From Robertkochia solimangrovi (GTDB lineage: Bacteria; Bacteroidota; Bacteroidia; Flavobacteriales; Flavobacteriaceae), in the NCBI RefSeq assembly GCF_007279655.1, contig NZ_QKWN01000007.1, positions 245,525 through 309,524 on the forward strand: DNA of 64,000 nt, written 5' to 3'. The position numbers and the translations under genes are program-made. A model generated the notes under the pieces. The model did no database searches, had not been told where the DNA came from, and saw only the letters and a list, made by a program, of their open reading frames with translations. This document shows positions 45,192-52,536 of this stretch, piece by piece. Numbering within the stretch: the first letter of the stretch is position 1; each line of letters opens with the position of its first letter.

Positions 45192-46534
45192 TGAAAAAGA
45201 CACTTTTTTACTTCGGAATACTTTGCATACTAATATCTGTATCCTGTAATCGTGAAACCAAACCGGTCGAAATTACCGCAGAACAGATGCATATTAGTAT
45301 CGACCGGGTAGTCGATGTGATGATCCATGACATTTTCTCGCCACCCGTTGCAAGCCGGATATTTGCCTATGCAAATATTGCGGCCTATGAGATCATCGCT
45401 CAAAGTGACCCTGAATATAATTCACTGACCGGAATGCTGAACGGACTCGAAGCAATTCCTAAGGCCGATTCTGAAATCATCAACCCACAAATGGCCGCAC
45501 TAATGGCTCATATGGAGATCAGCAAGAGCCTTATCTTTTCAGAAGACCGTATCGAAATGTACCGGGATAGCCTTTACAATGTATGGCAACAGGCTGATGA
45601 AACCACATTCCTGGCCTCCAAAGATTATGCAGACAAGGTGATTTCGCATATGAAAAAGTGGATGGATAAGGACAATTACAAGCAAACCCGTACAATGCCT
45701 AAATTCACGGTGAACAGTGATGATCCTTCACGTTGGCAACCAACGCCACCGGCTTATATGGATGGCATTGAACCTCACTGGATGAAAATCAGACCTTTCG
45801 CCATTGATTCTTCCTCTCAATTCAAACCAGTACCTCCTCCAGGTTTCTCCATGGATAAGGATTCAAAATTCTACGAAGAAGTAATGGAAGTGTACAATAC
45901 CGGAGTGAGAATTGTCAATGATGACTCAGAAGAGGTTGCCATTGCAAGATTCTGGGATTGCAACCCCTATGTTTCAGTTACCCGCGGACACCTGATGTTT
46001 GCAACTAAAAAAATCACTCCCGGCGCTCATTGGATCGGCATCTGCAAGATCGCCTGCCGAAAAGATAAGGCAGACTTTAATAAGACGGTATATGCTTATA
46101 CCAAAACGTCCATCGGTATCGCTGATGGGTTCATCAGTTGTTGGGATGAAAAATACCGGTCCAACCTGATACGTCCGGAAACCGTTATTAATCAATACAT
46201 CGATGACAACTGGAAACCGATCCTGCAAACACCACCTTTCCCGGAATATACCAGCGGACATTCTGTAGTTTCAGGAGCAGCTGCAATCGTGCTTACCGAT
46301 ATTTTCGGTGACGACTTCTACTTTGATGATGACACTGAAACCCCATACGGCCTTCCGGTACGTAGTTTTTCATCCTTCAACAAAGCAGCAGAAGAAGCAG
46401 CCATAAGTCGTATGTATGGTGGCATCCATTATCGCGCGGCCATTGATAACGGACTTAAACAAGGCAGGCTGCTTGGTAATTTTGTCATCAAAAAACTTGA
46501 TATGAATAACCGCGAACAACTCGCAGAGAATTGA
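45191..46534 (+). CDS. Vanadium-dependent haloperoxidase/PAP2-superfamily lipoprotein
   Basis: This 447-residue lipoprotein (SVSC, Cys19, then NRETKP) has the complete PAP2/vanadium-haloperoxidase active site: KYRSNLIRP with Lys321 and Arg328, TSGH with Ser355-Gly356-His357, and SRMYGGIH with Arg407 and His413. In this superfamily these residues bind vanadate or phosphate, and the last His bonds vanadium or attacks phosphate. The helical N-terminal half resembles bacterial VHPO-like proteins, not the small membrane PAP2 phosphatases. Whether it oxidises halides or removes phosphate cannot be told from motifs. The one-base overlap with paralogue 3 shows co-expression with the propeller proteins. 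Confidence 0.88.
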   Translation: MKKTLFYFGILCILISVSCNRETKPVEITAEQMHISIDRVVDVMIHDIFSPPVASRIFAYANIAAYEIIAQSDPEYNSLTGMLNGLEAIPKADSEIINPQMAALMAHMEISKSLIFSEDRIEMYRDSLYNVWQQADETTFLASKDYADKVISHMKKWMDKDNYKQTRTMPKFTVNSDDPSRWQPTPPAYMDGIEPHWMKIRPFAIDSSSQFKPVPPPGFSMDKDSKFYEEVMEVYNTGVRIVNDDSEEVAIARFWDCNPYVSVTRGHLMFATKKITPGAHWIGICKIACRKDKADFNKTVYAYTKTSIGIADGFISCWDEKYRSNLIRPETVINQYIDDNWKPILQTPPFPEYTSGHSVVSGAAAIVLTDIFGDDFYFDDDTETPYGLPVRSFSSFNKAAEEAAISRMYGGIHYRAAIDNGLKQGRLLGNFVIKKLDMNNREQLAEN

Positions 46535-46539
46535 TCACT

Positions 46540-47439
46540 ATGAAAAAGGTCTTTCTGACATTTATCGCTTTGGGTTGCTTTGCCCTGGGATGGTACCTTT
46601 TTGCCAAAAAAGGAGATCTCGTCGTGTTCTTTAAGGCTAACAGTAGTACCGGAAATCTTTATAATGAGGTAATGCACTGGCATTTTAATAACGAGCTTAT
46701 AAAACCGGTCGCTCTTCAGGAAATCGAAGAATACAATGAGTTGGAAGAGGAGCTGGAATATCAAGGAGCTTCCTTAAAGATTAACTGGGAATTCACTTAT
46801 GAGAACGATTCGGTGACGCTGGTGAAAGCCCGCATCACTGAACCCTCAAGAAGTTTGATCAACCGCCTAACCATACCCTTCAATGATACGGAGATTGAGG
46901 AGAATGGCTATAAAATCGTCTATAACTTTAAAACGTTTCTGGAGGAAAACCTCTCCATGATCAAAGTCACACTGGAGGGCACGAAAGATTCACCTTCTGG
47001 TTATTGTGCCTGCATACATTCGAGTTCTACACCTCAGCGAAAAGCTTTCGAAATGATGAAGAACTATAACTATGTATCCGACTTTCTGGTGGATAACGGC
47101 ATGACACTTGAAGGCAAACCCATGGTACAGGTAACCCACTATGACAAAGTACTAAACAAGATCGAATTCGATTTTTGTTTTCCGGTAAAAAGAAAAGATA
47201 GCCTTCCCGAACATCCGGAGATCTTCTTTAAGACCATAGCCTCACAACCTTCTATCAAGGCAGTTTTCAATGGCAATTATATCCGTTCCAACAAAGCCTG
47301 GTACAGTATTTACGATTATGCTAAAGCTCGTGGATTTGCATTACAGGATAAACCCCTTGAGGTATTCTATAACAATCCGAATTTTGGAGGAAATGAACTA
47401 AACTGGAAAACAGAGATCTATATGCCGCTGGTGGAATAG
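46540..47439 (+). CDS. Membrane-anchored GyrI-like/AraC effector-binding domain protein
   Basis: This 299-residue protein starts with one hydrophobic helix (VFLTFIALGCFALGWYLFA, about residues 4-22) and then a SRPBCC-like part (25-145) and a GyrI-like small-molecule-binding domain (about 150-299, ending WKTEIYMPLVE, the usual end of that fold). No DNA-binding domain is present. An in-frame TTG at 46531 overlaps the previous stop; the ATG at 46540 is better. It is the last gene of the FG-GAP module. Its stop lies 2 bp from the stop of the convergent LacI gene and no terminator is visible between them. A ligand-holding role at the inner membrane is inferred. Confidence 0.75.
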   Translation: MKKVFLTFIALGCFALGWYLFAKKGDLVVFFKANSSTGNLYNEVMHWHFNNELIKPVALQEIEEYNELEEELEYQGASLKINWEFTYENDSVTLVKARITEPSRSLINRLTIPFNDTEIEENGYKIVYNFKTFLEENLSMIKVTLEGTKDSPSGYCACIHSSSTPQRKAFEMMKNYNYVSDFLVDNGMTLEGKPMVQVTHYDKVLNKIEFDFCFPVKRKDSLPEHPEIFFKTIASQPSIKAVFNGNYIRSNKAWYSIYDYAKARGFALQDKPLEVFYNNPNFGGNELNWKTEIYMPLVE

Positions 47440-47441
47440 AC

Positions 47442-48458
47442 TCAGGTAGACTCGCGGGTTACCAGTGTAGATTTTACGACTTCTCTGACATATGGAGTCG
47501 TACTGTCATCGTCTTCTTCCAATCGGTTGATCAATAATTTGGCCGCGGTCTTACCGATCTCCTCACCATGCTGACTCACTGTGGTAAGAGAAGGATTGCT
47601 CACCATAGAAATGATACCGTCGGTAAATCCGATCACGGAAAGATCTTCAGGTACGCTTATGCCCATTTTCTGAGCGATATTCATAGCGGTTACCGCAAAG
47701 AATTCGGTTACCCCGAAAACCGCATCAACACTGCGCTCTTCGAATAGAGCTTTGATCTGGTCTCCTCCTCCGTAGAAATCCTCTATTCGGAGAATAAGAT
47801 CCTGCTCAACAGGAATACCAGCTTCTTCGAGAGCTTTCAGATATCCTTCTGTACGCAGCTTTCCGACACTCATATAATCCGGCATCGTCAGAAGAGCTAT
47901 CTTTTTACGTCCCTTCTCGATCAGGTATTTTACGGCATGATAAGCACCATGGTAGTCATCGATAATCACCTTATCACTATCCACTTCTTCGGTGATACGA
48001 TCGATTTGCACCACAGGCATACCCTGTGCGATCACTTCATTGATATGATGAAAATCCTGAGCCTTTTCAGTACCTTTTGATAGTGACATGATAAATCCGT
48101 CGATACTGCCGTTGGCAAGCATCTGCATATTGATCACCTCCTTATCAAAGGATTCATTGGAGATACATACGATCACATTATAGCCTTGTTCAGAAGCATA
48201 ACTTTCCACCCCGTTGATCACAGAAGAAAAGAAATAATGCACGATCTCAGGAAGGATGATGCCGATATTCTTCGTCTTCTGATTCTTTAAACTTAAAGCG
48301 ATATTATTCGGTTTGTAATTGTGCTCCTTTGCAAAATCCTGAATGATTTTTCTGGTCTTTTCACTGATCTCAGGGCTGTTTTTCAGAGCCTTGGAAACAG
48401 TTGAAATGGAGACGTTGAATCGTTTAGAGATCTCTTTTAATGTGATTTTTTTCTTCAT
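47442..48458 (-). CDS. LacI-family transcriptional regulator (second paralogue)
   Basis: This 338-residue regulator has the N-terminal helix-turn-helix ITLKEISKRFNVSISTVSKALKNS, hinge segment NYKPNNIALSLKNQKTKNIGIILP, and a sugar-binding-type effector domain with LANGSIDGFIMSLSKGTE, VGKLRTEGYLKALEEAGIP and a tail with VVKSTLVTREST. It is strikingly similar to the LacI regulator at 15324-16352 along its length, so the two are paralogues with different targets. The ATG at 48458 is chosen over an upstream TTG at 48464. It may regulate the FG-GAP module, which converges on it, or the orphan SusC/SusD pair; neither is proven. Confidence 0.93.
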   Translation of the reverse strand: MKKKITLKEISKRFNVSISTVSKALKNSPEISEKTRKIIQDFAKEHNYKPNNIALSLKNQKTKNIGIILPEIVHYFFSSVINGVESYASEQGYNVIVCISNESFDKEVINMQMLANGSIDGFIMSLSKGTEKAQDFHHINEVIAQGMPVVQIDRITEEVDSDKVIIDDYHGAYHAVKYLIEKGRKKIALLTMPDYMSVGKLRTEGYLKALEEAGIPVEQDLILRIEDFYGGGDQIKALFEERSVDAVFGVTEFFAVTAMNIAQKMGISVPEDLSVIGFTDGIISMVSNPSLTTVSQHGEEIGKTAAKLLINRLEEDDDSTTPYVREVVKSTLVTREST

Positions 48459-48484
48459 GTACAAGCCACGCTATTAAGTGCACC

Positions 48485-48510
48485 CAAAAATAAGCTTTTC
48501 TGACGAAAAG
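48485..48510 (-). promoter_or_regulatory. Promoter element and palindrome upstream of second LacI gene
   Basis: On the minus strand TATTTTTG (48485-48492) fits the -7 consensus. Just upstream, 48495-48510 reads CTTTTC-N4-GAAAAG, a 16-bp palindrome with the same 6-4-6 layout as the site at 16537-16552. It would block RNA polymerase if bound, so it suggests autoregulation. No -33 TTG is seen. Confidence 0.45.
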
Positions 48511-48617
48511 TACCTGCTCTGCCTATGAAATTAGCGTATTTTTTACGTTTTATTCTCAAGGCTCCCCTATCAAACCTCAAAATACTATGAATCAAACAAC
48601 TACAAGAGAACTCATGA

Positions 48618-49058
48618 TCATTTAATCATTTCACTCCAATTTCGATCGGCACGATCCCGCAATATTTCAGGTCCTTCACGACTCCACAACTCCAGTGTAT
48701 TCGTCCCCCAGGCATTGTAAAAAAGGTATAATTTCCCATCCAGAATCTGGTAGGTTTCCGGGTCGATATCCACACGTTCACCTTCAGCAATTGCATAAGC
48801 GCAAAATCCGCCATATTGCGGTAAAAACTGGCCCGGGTTCCTTTCAAAAGTCTGAGCATGCGCTTCTGTAGCAAACTTCAGAGAAACACCGTCGTACTCC
48901 ACTATAAAATCATCCAATCCTTTAACGGGCTTACCTTCAAAATAAGAAACTACATCAAATCCGTAAGCCACATAACCATCTCCAAGATTATAACGCTCTG
49001 AGGTTGGCGCACAACCTGAAATCAGGAAAAATGAAATAATTAGGAGTGAATATTTCAT
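48618..49058 (-). CDS. YHS-domain lipoprotein
   Basis: This 146-residue lipoprotein (LISGC, Cys16, then APTSERY) has a YHS-type domain: YVAYGFDVVSYFEGKPVKGLDDFIVEYDGVSLKFATEAHAQTFERNPGQFLPQYGGFCAYAIAEG is the standard pattern (given here as named segments VAYGFDVVSYF, LKFATEAHAQTF and YGGFCAYAIA). YHS domains are thought to bind metals; members of this exported type are seen near copper or oxidase genes, but none is nearby here. The tail residues after the domain (WGTNTLELWSREGPEILRDRADRNW) are normal for the family. It is monocistronic. Confidence 0.85.
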   Translation of the reverse strand: MKYSLLIISFFLISGCAPTSERYNLGDGYVAYGFDVVSYFEGKPVKGLDDFIVEYDGVSLKFATEAHAQTFERNPGQFLPQYGGFCAYAIAEGERVDIDPETYQILDGKLYLFYNAWGTNTLELWSREGPEILRDRADRNWSEMIK

Positions 49059-49398
49059 GATATTATTTTCTGTTTAGTGGGGATACGCGGGGATAAATTA
49101 CAGTTCTCCAGGAATTTAATGCGATTCTTCGGGTATTCGGCTTGCTGTGCAGTAAAAAGTGACGTGCACCTTAGGTGCTTAGTGTCGATCCTGATCGCTG
49201 GCGCGATCGGCTCTCCAGTGTCGCGAGTTGTTTTGCTGGTACAAAACTTTCTTAAGTGTCCTTACTGCTCGCTTCCCTTCGGGTCGCATTGCCTTTTCGG
49301 GATTCATTTCGAGCTCGCTTCGCATTGCTATTAATGGAATCAAGTTCCATTCACATTGCTTATGAAAGATTCAAACTCGCTTTGGTTTGGCCTCATCT
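49059..49398. repeat. Noncoding repeat-rich gap with GCAATGCGACCCGAAGG-type motif
   Basis: I find no gene in this 340-bp gap. It is locally GC-richer than its flanks and holds a motif at 49267-49301 whose minus-strand reading contains GCAATGCGACCCGAAGG followed by GAAGCGAGC. The same motif occurs on the plus strand at 63982-64000, and a partial copy at 63947-63965. Short TCGCATTG, TTCGCATTG and TTCACATTG variants recur at 49284-49355. The left part has several GTGTCG words (near 49171 and 49220), also present at 63838 and 63867. This looks like a member of a dispersed intergenic repeat family. Confidence 0.6.
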
Positions 49399-50376
49399 CT
49401 AAGTAACCAGAAGATTACAACCTCTGATATCACTGTTATCGAATCTCCCAAGGATCTCCAGTCTTCCGTCCGGGAGTAATTTTCCGAGATCTTGAGTAGC
49501 GATAAAGGAACAGGAATTTATATTAGCGAGGTCGATGACGCTGATTCCTCCGGTTCTCCCTTCTGGAAGCCAGGTGAAGGGATCGCCTGTATCACGAATT
49601 TTAACCTTCATCCACGGAGGACAACTAAAAGTACCGTCGCCTGTGGAATATGCCTGGGACAGTAACTCCGTCATTCCGTATTCAGAATGTATATGATCAA
49701 CACCAAAACCCTTTTTCAAAATATTATGAAGTTCTTCCCTGATAAGTTCCTTACGACGACCTTTCATCCCTCCGGTCTCCATAATGATGGTCTTATTCAA
49801 TTGAAAATTGAAGCTTTCCACGAGGTCCAGTAAGGCAAAGGAAACCCCTATTAACAACACCTTCTTTCCGGAACGATCCAAAACCTTGAGTTTTGCCGCT
49901 AAATCGTCCAGATTATGGAGATAAAAACCACTATCAGGATCACCGGAAGATCTGATCAATGCATCCACCATATAAATAAGCGACGATCCGGTGCGCTCAA
50001 GATAGGAAGGCAGCAACGCCAGTACTACATACTCTTTGATATCACCATAGAAATATGCATACCCTCTATTAAAACTTTCCTCATAGATTTTAAGATCGGT
50101 TACCAGATGCCTGCTGGTTGCAGTCCCGGTGGTTCCACTGCTGGTAAAAACCTGCTCAACCGGATCATTTCCGGTCAGTATTTCCTGAGATTTAAAGAAC
50201 TCTATCGGTATAAAAGGGATATCATTCAATCCTTTAACGGATGCAACCTCTCTACCGATCAATTCACAAAAACGGCGGTATACCGGGTTATTTTGATATT
50301 GCAGTTCAAAGATACGGAGTGCTTCCGACTCGAATTGAGTATCGTTTTGAATGGAAAATACCGCTTCGGGATTCAT
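49399..50376 (-). CDS. LuxE-like acyl-protein synthetase/adenylate-forming enzyme
   Basis: This 325-residue cytosolic protein resembles the LuxE acyl-protein synthetase fold (PF04443). It has the AMP-binding P-loop-like motif VFTSSGTTGTATSRHLV (near residues 86-102), HSEYGMTELLSQAYS near 230 with the adenylating-enzyme Glu, and a C-terminal GRTGGISVIDLAN and GRLEILGRFDNSDIRG. It should activate an acyl group as an adenylate, but no luxC or luxD partner is nearby, so it is not part of a bioluminescence operon. It is a stand-alone gene with a predicted -7 element at 50394-50401. The neighbour in the genome outside this window is not informative. Confidence 0.82.
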   Translation of the reverse strand: MNPEAVFSIQNDTQFESEALRIFELQYQNNPVYRRFCELIGREVASVKGLNDIPFIPIEFFKSQEILTGNDPVEQVFTSSGTTGTATSRHLVTDLKIYEESFNRGYAYFYGDIKEYVVLALLPSYLERTGSSLIYMVDALIRSSGDPDSGFYLHNLDDLAAKLKVLDRSGKKVLLIGVSFALLDLVESFNFQLNKTIIMETGGMKGRRKELIREELHNILKKGFGVDHIHSEYGMTELLSQAYSTGDGTFSCPPWMKVKIRDTGDPFTWLPEGRTGGISVIDLANINSCSFIATQDLGKLLPDGRLEILGRFDNSDIRGCNLLVT

Positions 50377-50393
50377 AGAGAGAAATTAGACCA

Positions 50394-50401
50394 CAAAAAT
50401 A
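50394..50401 (-). promoter_or_regulatory. Predicted -7 element of the LuxE-like gene
   Basis: The minus strand reads TATTTTTG, a match to TAnnTTTG, 17 nt upstream of the start codon. It stands just past the terminator of the upstream operon, which supports separate transcription. Confidence 0.5.
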
Positions 50402-50406
50402 TGTAA

Positions 50407-50437
50407 ATAAAAAAGCATCCCCGAAAAGGAGATGCTC
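50407..50437 (-). terminator. Intrinsic terminator of the beta-helix/TonB receptor operon
   Basis: Read on the minus strand, AGCATC then TCC pairs with GGGGATGCT around a short loop, followed by TTTTTTA. The stem is AGCATC (50414-50419) with GATGCT (50431-50436). It lies 50 bp after the beta-helix lipoprotein stop. Confidence 0.8.
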
Positions 50438-50485
50438 TTTTATGCTTTTCGATAGTCAAGCTATCGTATCGTTAACAAACTTAGA

Positions 50486-52453
50486 TTACAGTGTAGCACT
50501 GATCCAGGTCCATGCAGAGATATCAAGAATAGTTCCGTTGAATACGTCATCATCAACAGTAGTCATCTCCACATCATCAACATTAACTGCTGTTGGTTCA
50601 GTTCTGTTAGGAAGATCTACATTTGTATCGTATCCTTCAAGATAGATATTGGTAAAAGATGCTCCGGATTCTTTTTTAAACTGAAGTGCAGTACCACCAA
50701 CAGTAGAAATCGCAGTGAAATTGATCAGCTTAGGATCTTTGTTCTCCCCATCAGCTTCAACAGCAGTTGAGAAACCGGCAATAGTATGAGAAACATAAAC
50801 GTTGGTAACAGTTCCACTCCATCCTTCAGTCCAGTCAACTGCATCATCTTCGTTATTTTCAAGATAAAGGTTTTCTACAGAAACAGTACCTCCGAAGAAT
50901 TCAACACCGTCATCAGCTCCATTGATCACAGCGATATTCTCAACTACGGTTCCTGATCCTACAGAGTAGAAAGAAACACCGTTATACTGAGACTCAGCAT
51001 TGATCTGAGCACCGGTTCCGATGATCACCAGGTTTTTAACAACTCCTGAGCTATCCTCATCATCAGTACCACCATATATAAATCCACCCACTTCAGCAGT
51101 TACATCAACACCCGCAGTGGTCGTAGCTTCCCCACAAATGGTAAGTCCACCCCAATCTCCAGGATTTCCACCTTCTGAAGCCATCACAACTGGATTTTCT
51201 TCAGTACCTTCAATATTGATTGTTCCACCTTTAAGAACTGCGATATATACGTCTGTTCCGCCATTTCTCGCAGTGATCTTAGTTCCTGCAGGAATGGTCA
51301 AAGAAGCACCTGGCTGAACGATATAAGAAGAGTTCAGTTCATAAGCTACAGAAGCATCAAGTGTTACATCTCCTTCAACTGTTCCCTGAAGAATGTTACC
51401 TTCTACGGTATCTTTTCCAGACACCCAGTCAAACAATGAGATATCTACAGTAGCAGGAACATTGTAATTTGACTCTGGATTGGCATTCTCTCCCTCTATC
51501 TGAATGTTTGCCAGTTCAGTTTCAGTAGGGTTCAATGGATCTGCAGCATTTGGAAGGTCGATCGAAACATCATACCCCTGAAGCGAAAGTCCGGTGATCA
51601 CACCACCAGACTGCTTCTTGAACTGAAGGGCAGTACCTCCGGTTTCTGAAACCGCAGTGATGTTTTCGAAAGTTGGCCAGTTGTTTACGTTATCACCTTC
51701 GAAGGCAGTAGAAAAACCTTCGATAGTATGAAGAATATAAGCATTCTTCACACCACCATCCCAACCTTCAGTCCAGTCGATAGCATCATCTTCGTTGTTT
51801 TCAAGATAAAGATTCTCAACACTTACAGATCCTCCGAAGAATTCAACTCCGTCATCCGCACCATCGATGATCGCTACGTTACTGATCTGAGTCCCTGATC
51901 CTACTGCATATAAGGTAAGACCATTGTATTGTGATTCTGTATTGATCTGTGCTCCCGCACCCTCGATCACAAGATAATCGATAGATCCAGAGTTATCTGC
52001 ATTATCACTTCCTCCGTAGATCAAACCACCAACCTCTGCAGTTGCATTAGCACCGGCAGTGGTTACAGCGTTACCACAAAGAAGAAGTCCTCCCCAGTCA
52101 CCTGGTTCTCCGTTAACCGAAGTCATGATAACAGGATTGTTCGCTGTACCATTTACTGCAATCTTACCACCCTTCTGAACCACGATATAATGATCCGTTC
52201 CTCGGTTAGAAGTAATTTTTGTTCCTGCAGGAATAGTAAGCGTTGCTCCGGATTCCACACTAAGAATACCGGTTAGTTCATAATCAACGGTAGCGTTTAG
52301 GGTCATATTCTCCGAAACACTTCCTTCAAGTTCTGATTCCACTTCCGGCTCGGTTCCCGGTCCCGGATTATCGTCATTGTTACTACAGCTGGTCAATACC
52401 ATCGCTCCGAACAAGGAAGCAAGAACTGAGATTTTAATGAAAGATTTTTTCAT
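50486..52453 (-). CDS. Lipoprotein with two tandem beta-helix units (internal duplication)
   Basis: This 655-residue lipoprotein (VLTSC, Cys23, then SNNDDNPG) consists of two copies of a unit of about 305 residues: 42-347 and 355-655, offset by 313. Each has TLTIPAGTKIT, NPGDWGGL or EPGDWGGL, AQIN-ESQYNG, GADDGVEFFGG, VSVENLYLENNEDDA-DWTEGW and GGTALQFKK. Repeating hydrophobic strands suggest a right-handed beta-helix. No enzyme residues are apparent. It follows the TonB receptor gene by 83 bp without a promoter I can see, so it is probably its surface partner. The acidic NNDD after the Cys is compatible with surface export. Function and ligand are unknown. Confidence 0.85.
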   Translation of the reverse strand: MKKSFIKISVLASLFGAMVLTSCSNNDDNPGPGTEPEVESELEGSVSENMTLNATVDYELTGILSVESGATLTIPAGTKITSNRGTDHYIVVQKGGKIAVNGTANNPVIMTSVNGEPGDWGGLLLCGNAVTTAGANATAEVGGLIYGGSDNADNSGSIDYLVIEGAGAQINTESQYNGLTLYAVGSGTQISNVAIIDGADDGVEFFGGSVSVENLYLENNEDDAIDWTEGWDGGVKNAYILHTIEGFSTAFEGDNVNNWPTFENITAVSETGGTALQFKKQSGGVITGLSLQGYDVSIDLPNAADPLNPTETELANIQIEGENANPESNYNVPATVDISLFDWVSGKDTVEGNILQGTVEGDVTLDASVAYELNSSYIVQPGASLTIPAGTKITARNGGTDVYIAVLKGGTINIEGTEENPVVMASEGGNPGDWGGLTICGEATTTAGVDVTAEVGGFIYGGTDDEDSSGVVKNLVIIGTGAQINAESQYNGVSFYSVGSGTVVENIAVINGADDGVEFFGGTVSVENLYLENNEDDAVDWTEGWSGTVTNVYVSHTIAGFSTAVEADGENKDPKLINFTAISTVGGTALQFKKESGASFTNIYLEGYDTNVDLPNRTEPTAVNVDDVEMTTVDDDVFNGTILDISAWTWISATL

Positions 52454-52536
52454 GATTAATAAGTAATTAAGATTAAGATTTATTGATAACCGTTAGGTTG
52501 TTTACGTCATTCCTAACAAATGACAGTTTATGATTA

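Noticed and set aside
49077..49334. 85-codon open frame in the gap at 49.1-49.3 kb
   Set aside because: It runs through repeat words, is Cys-rich without motif, and has no promoter or family resemblance.
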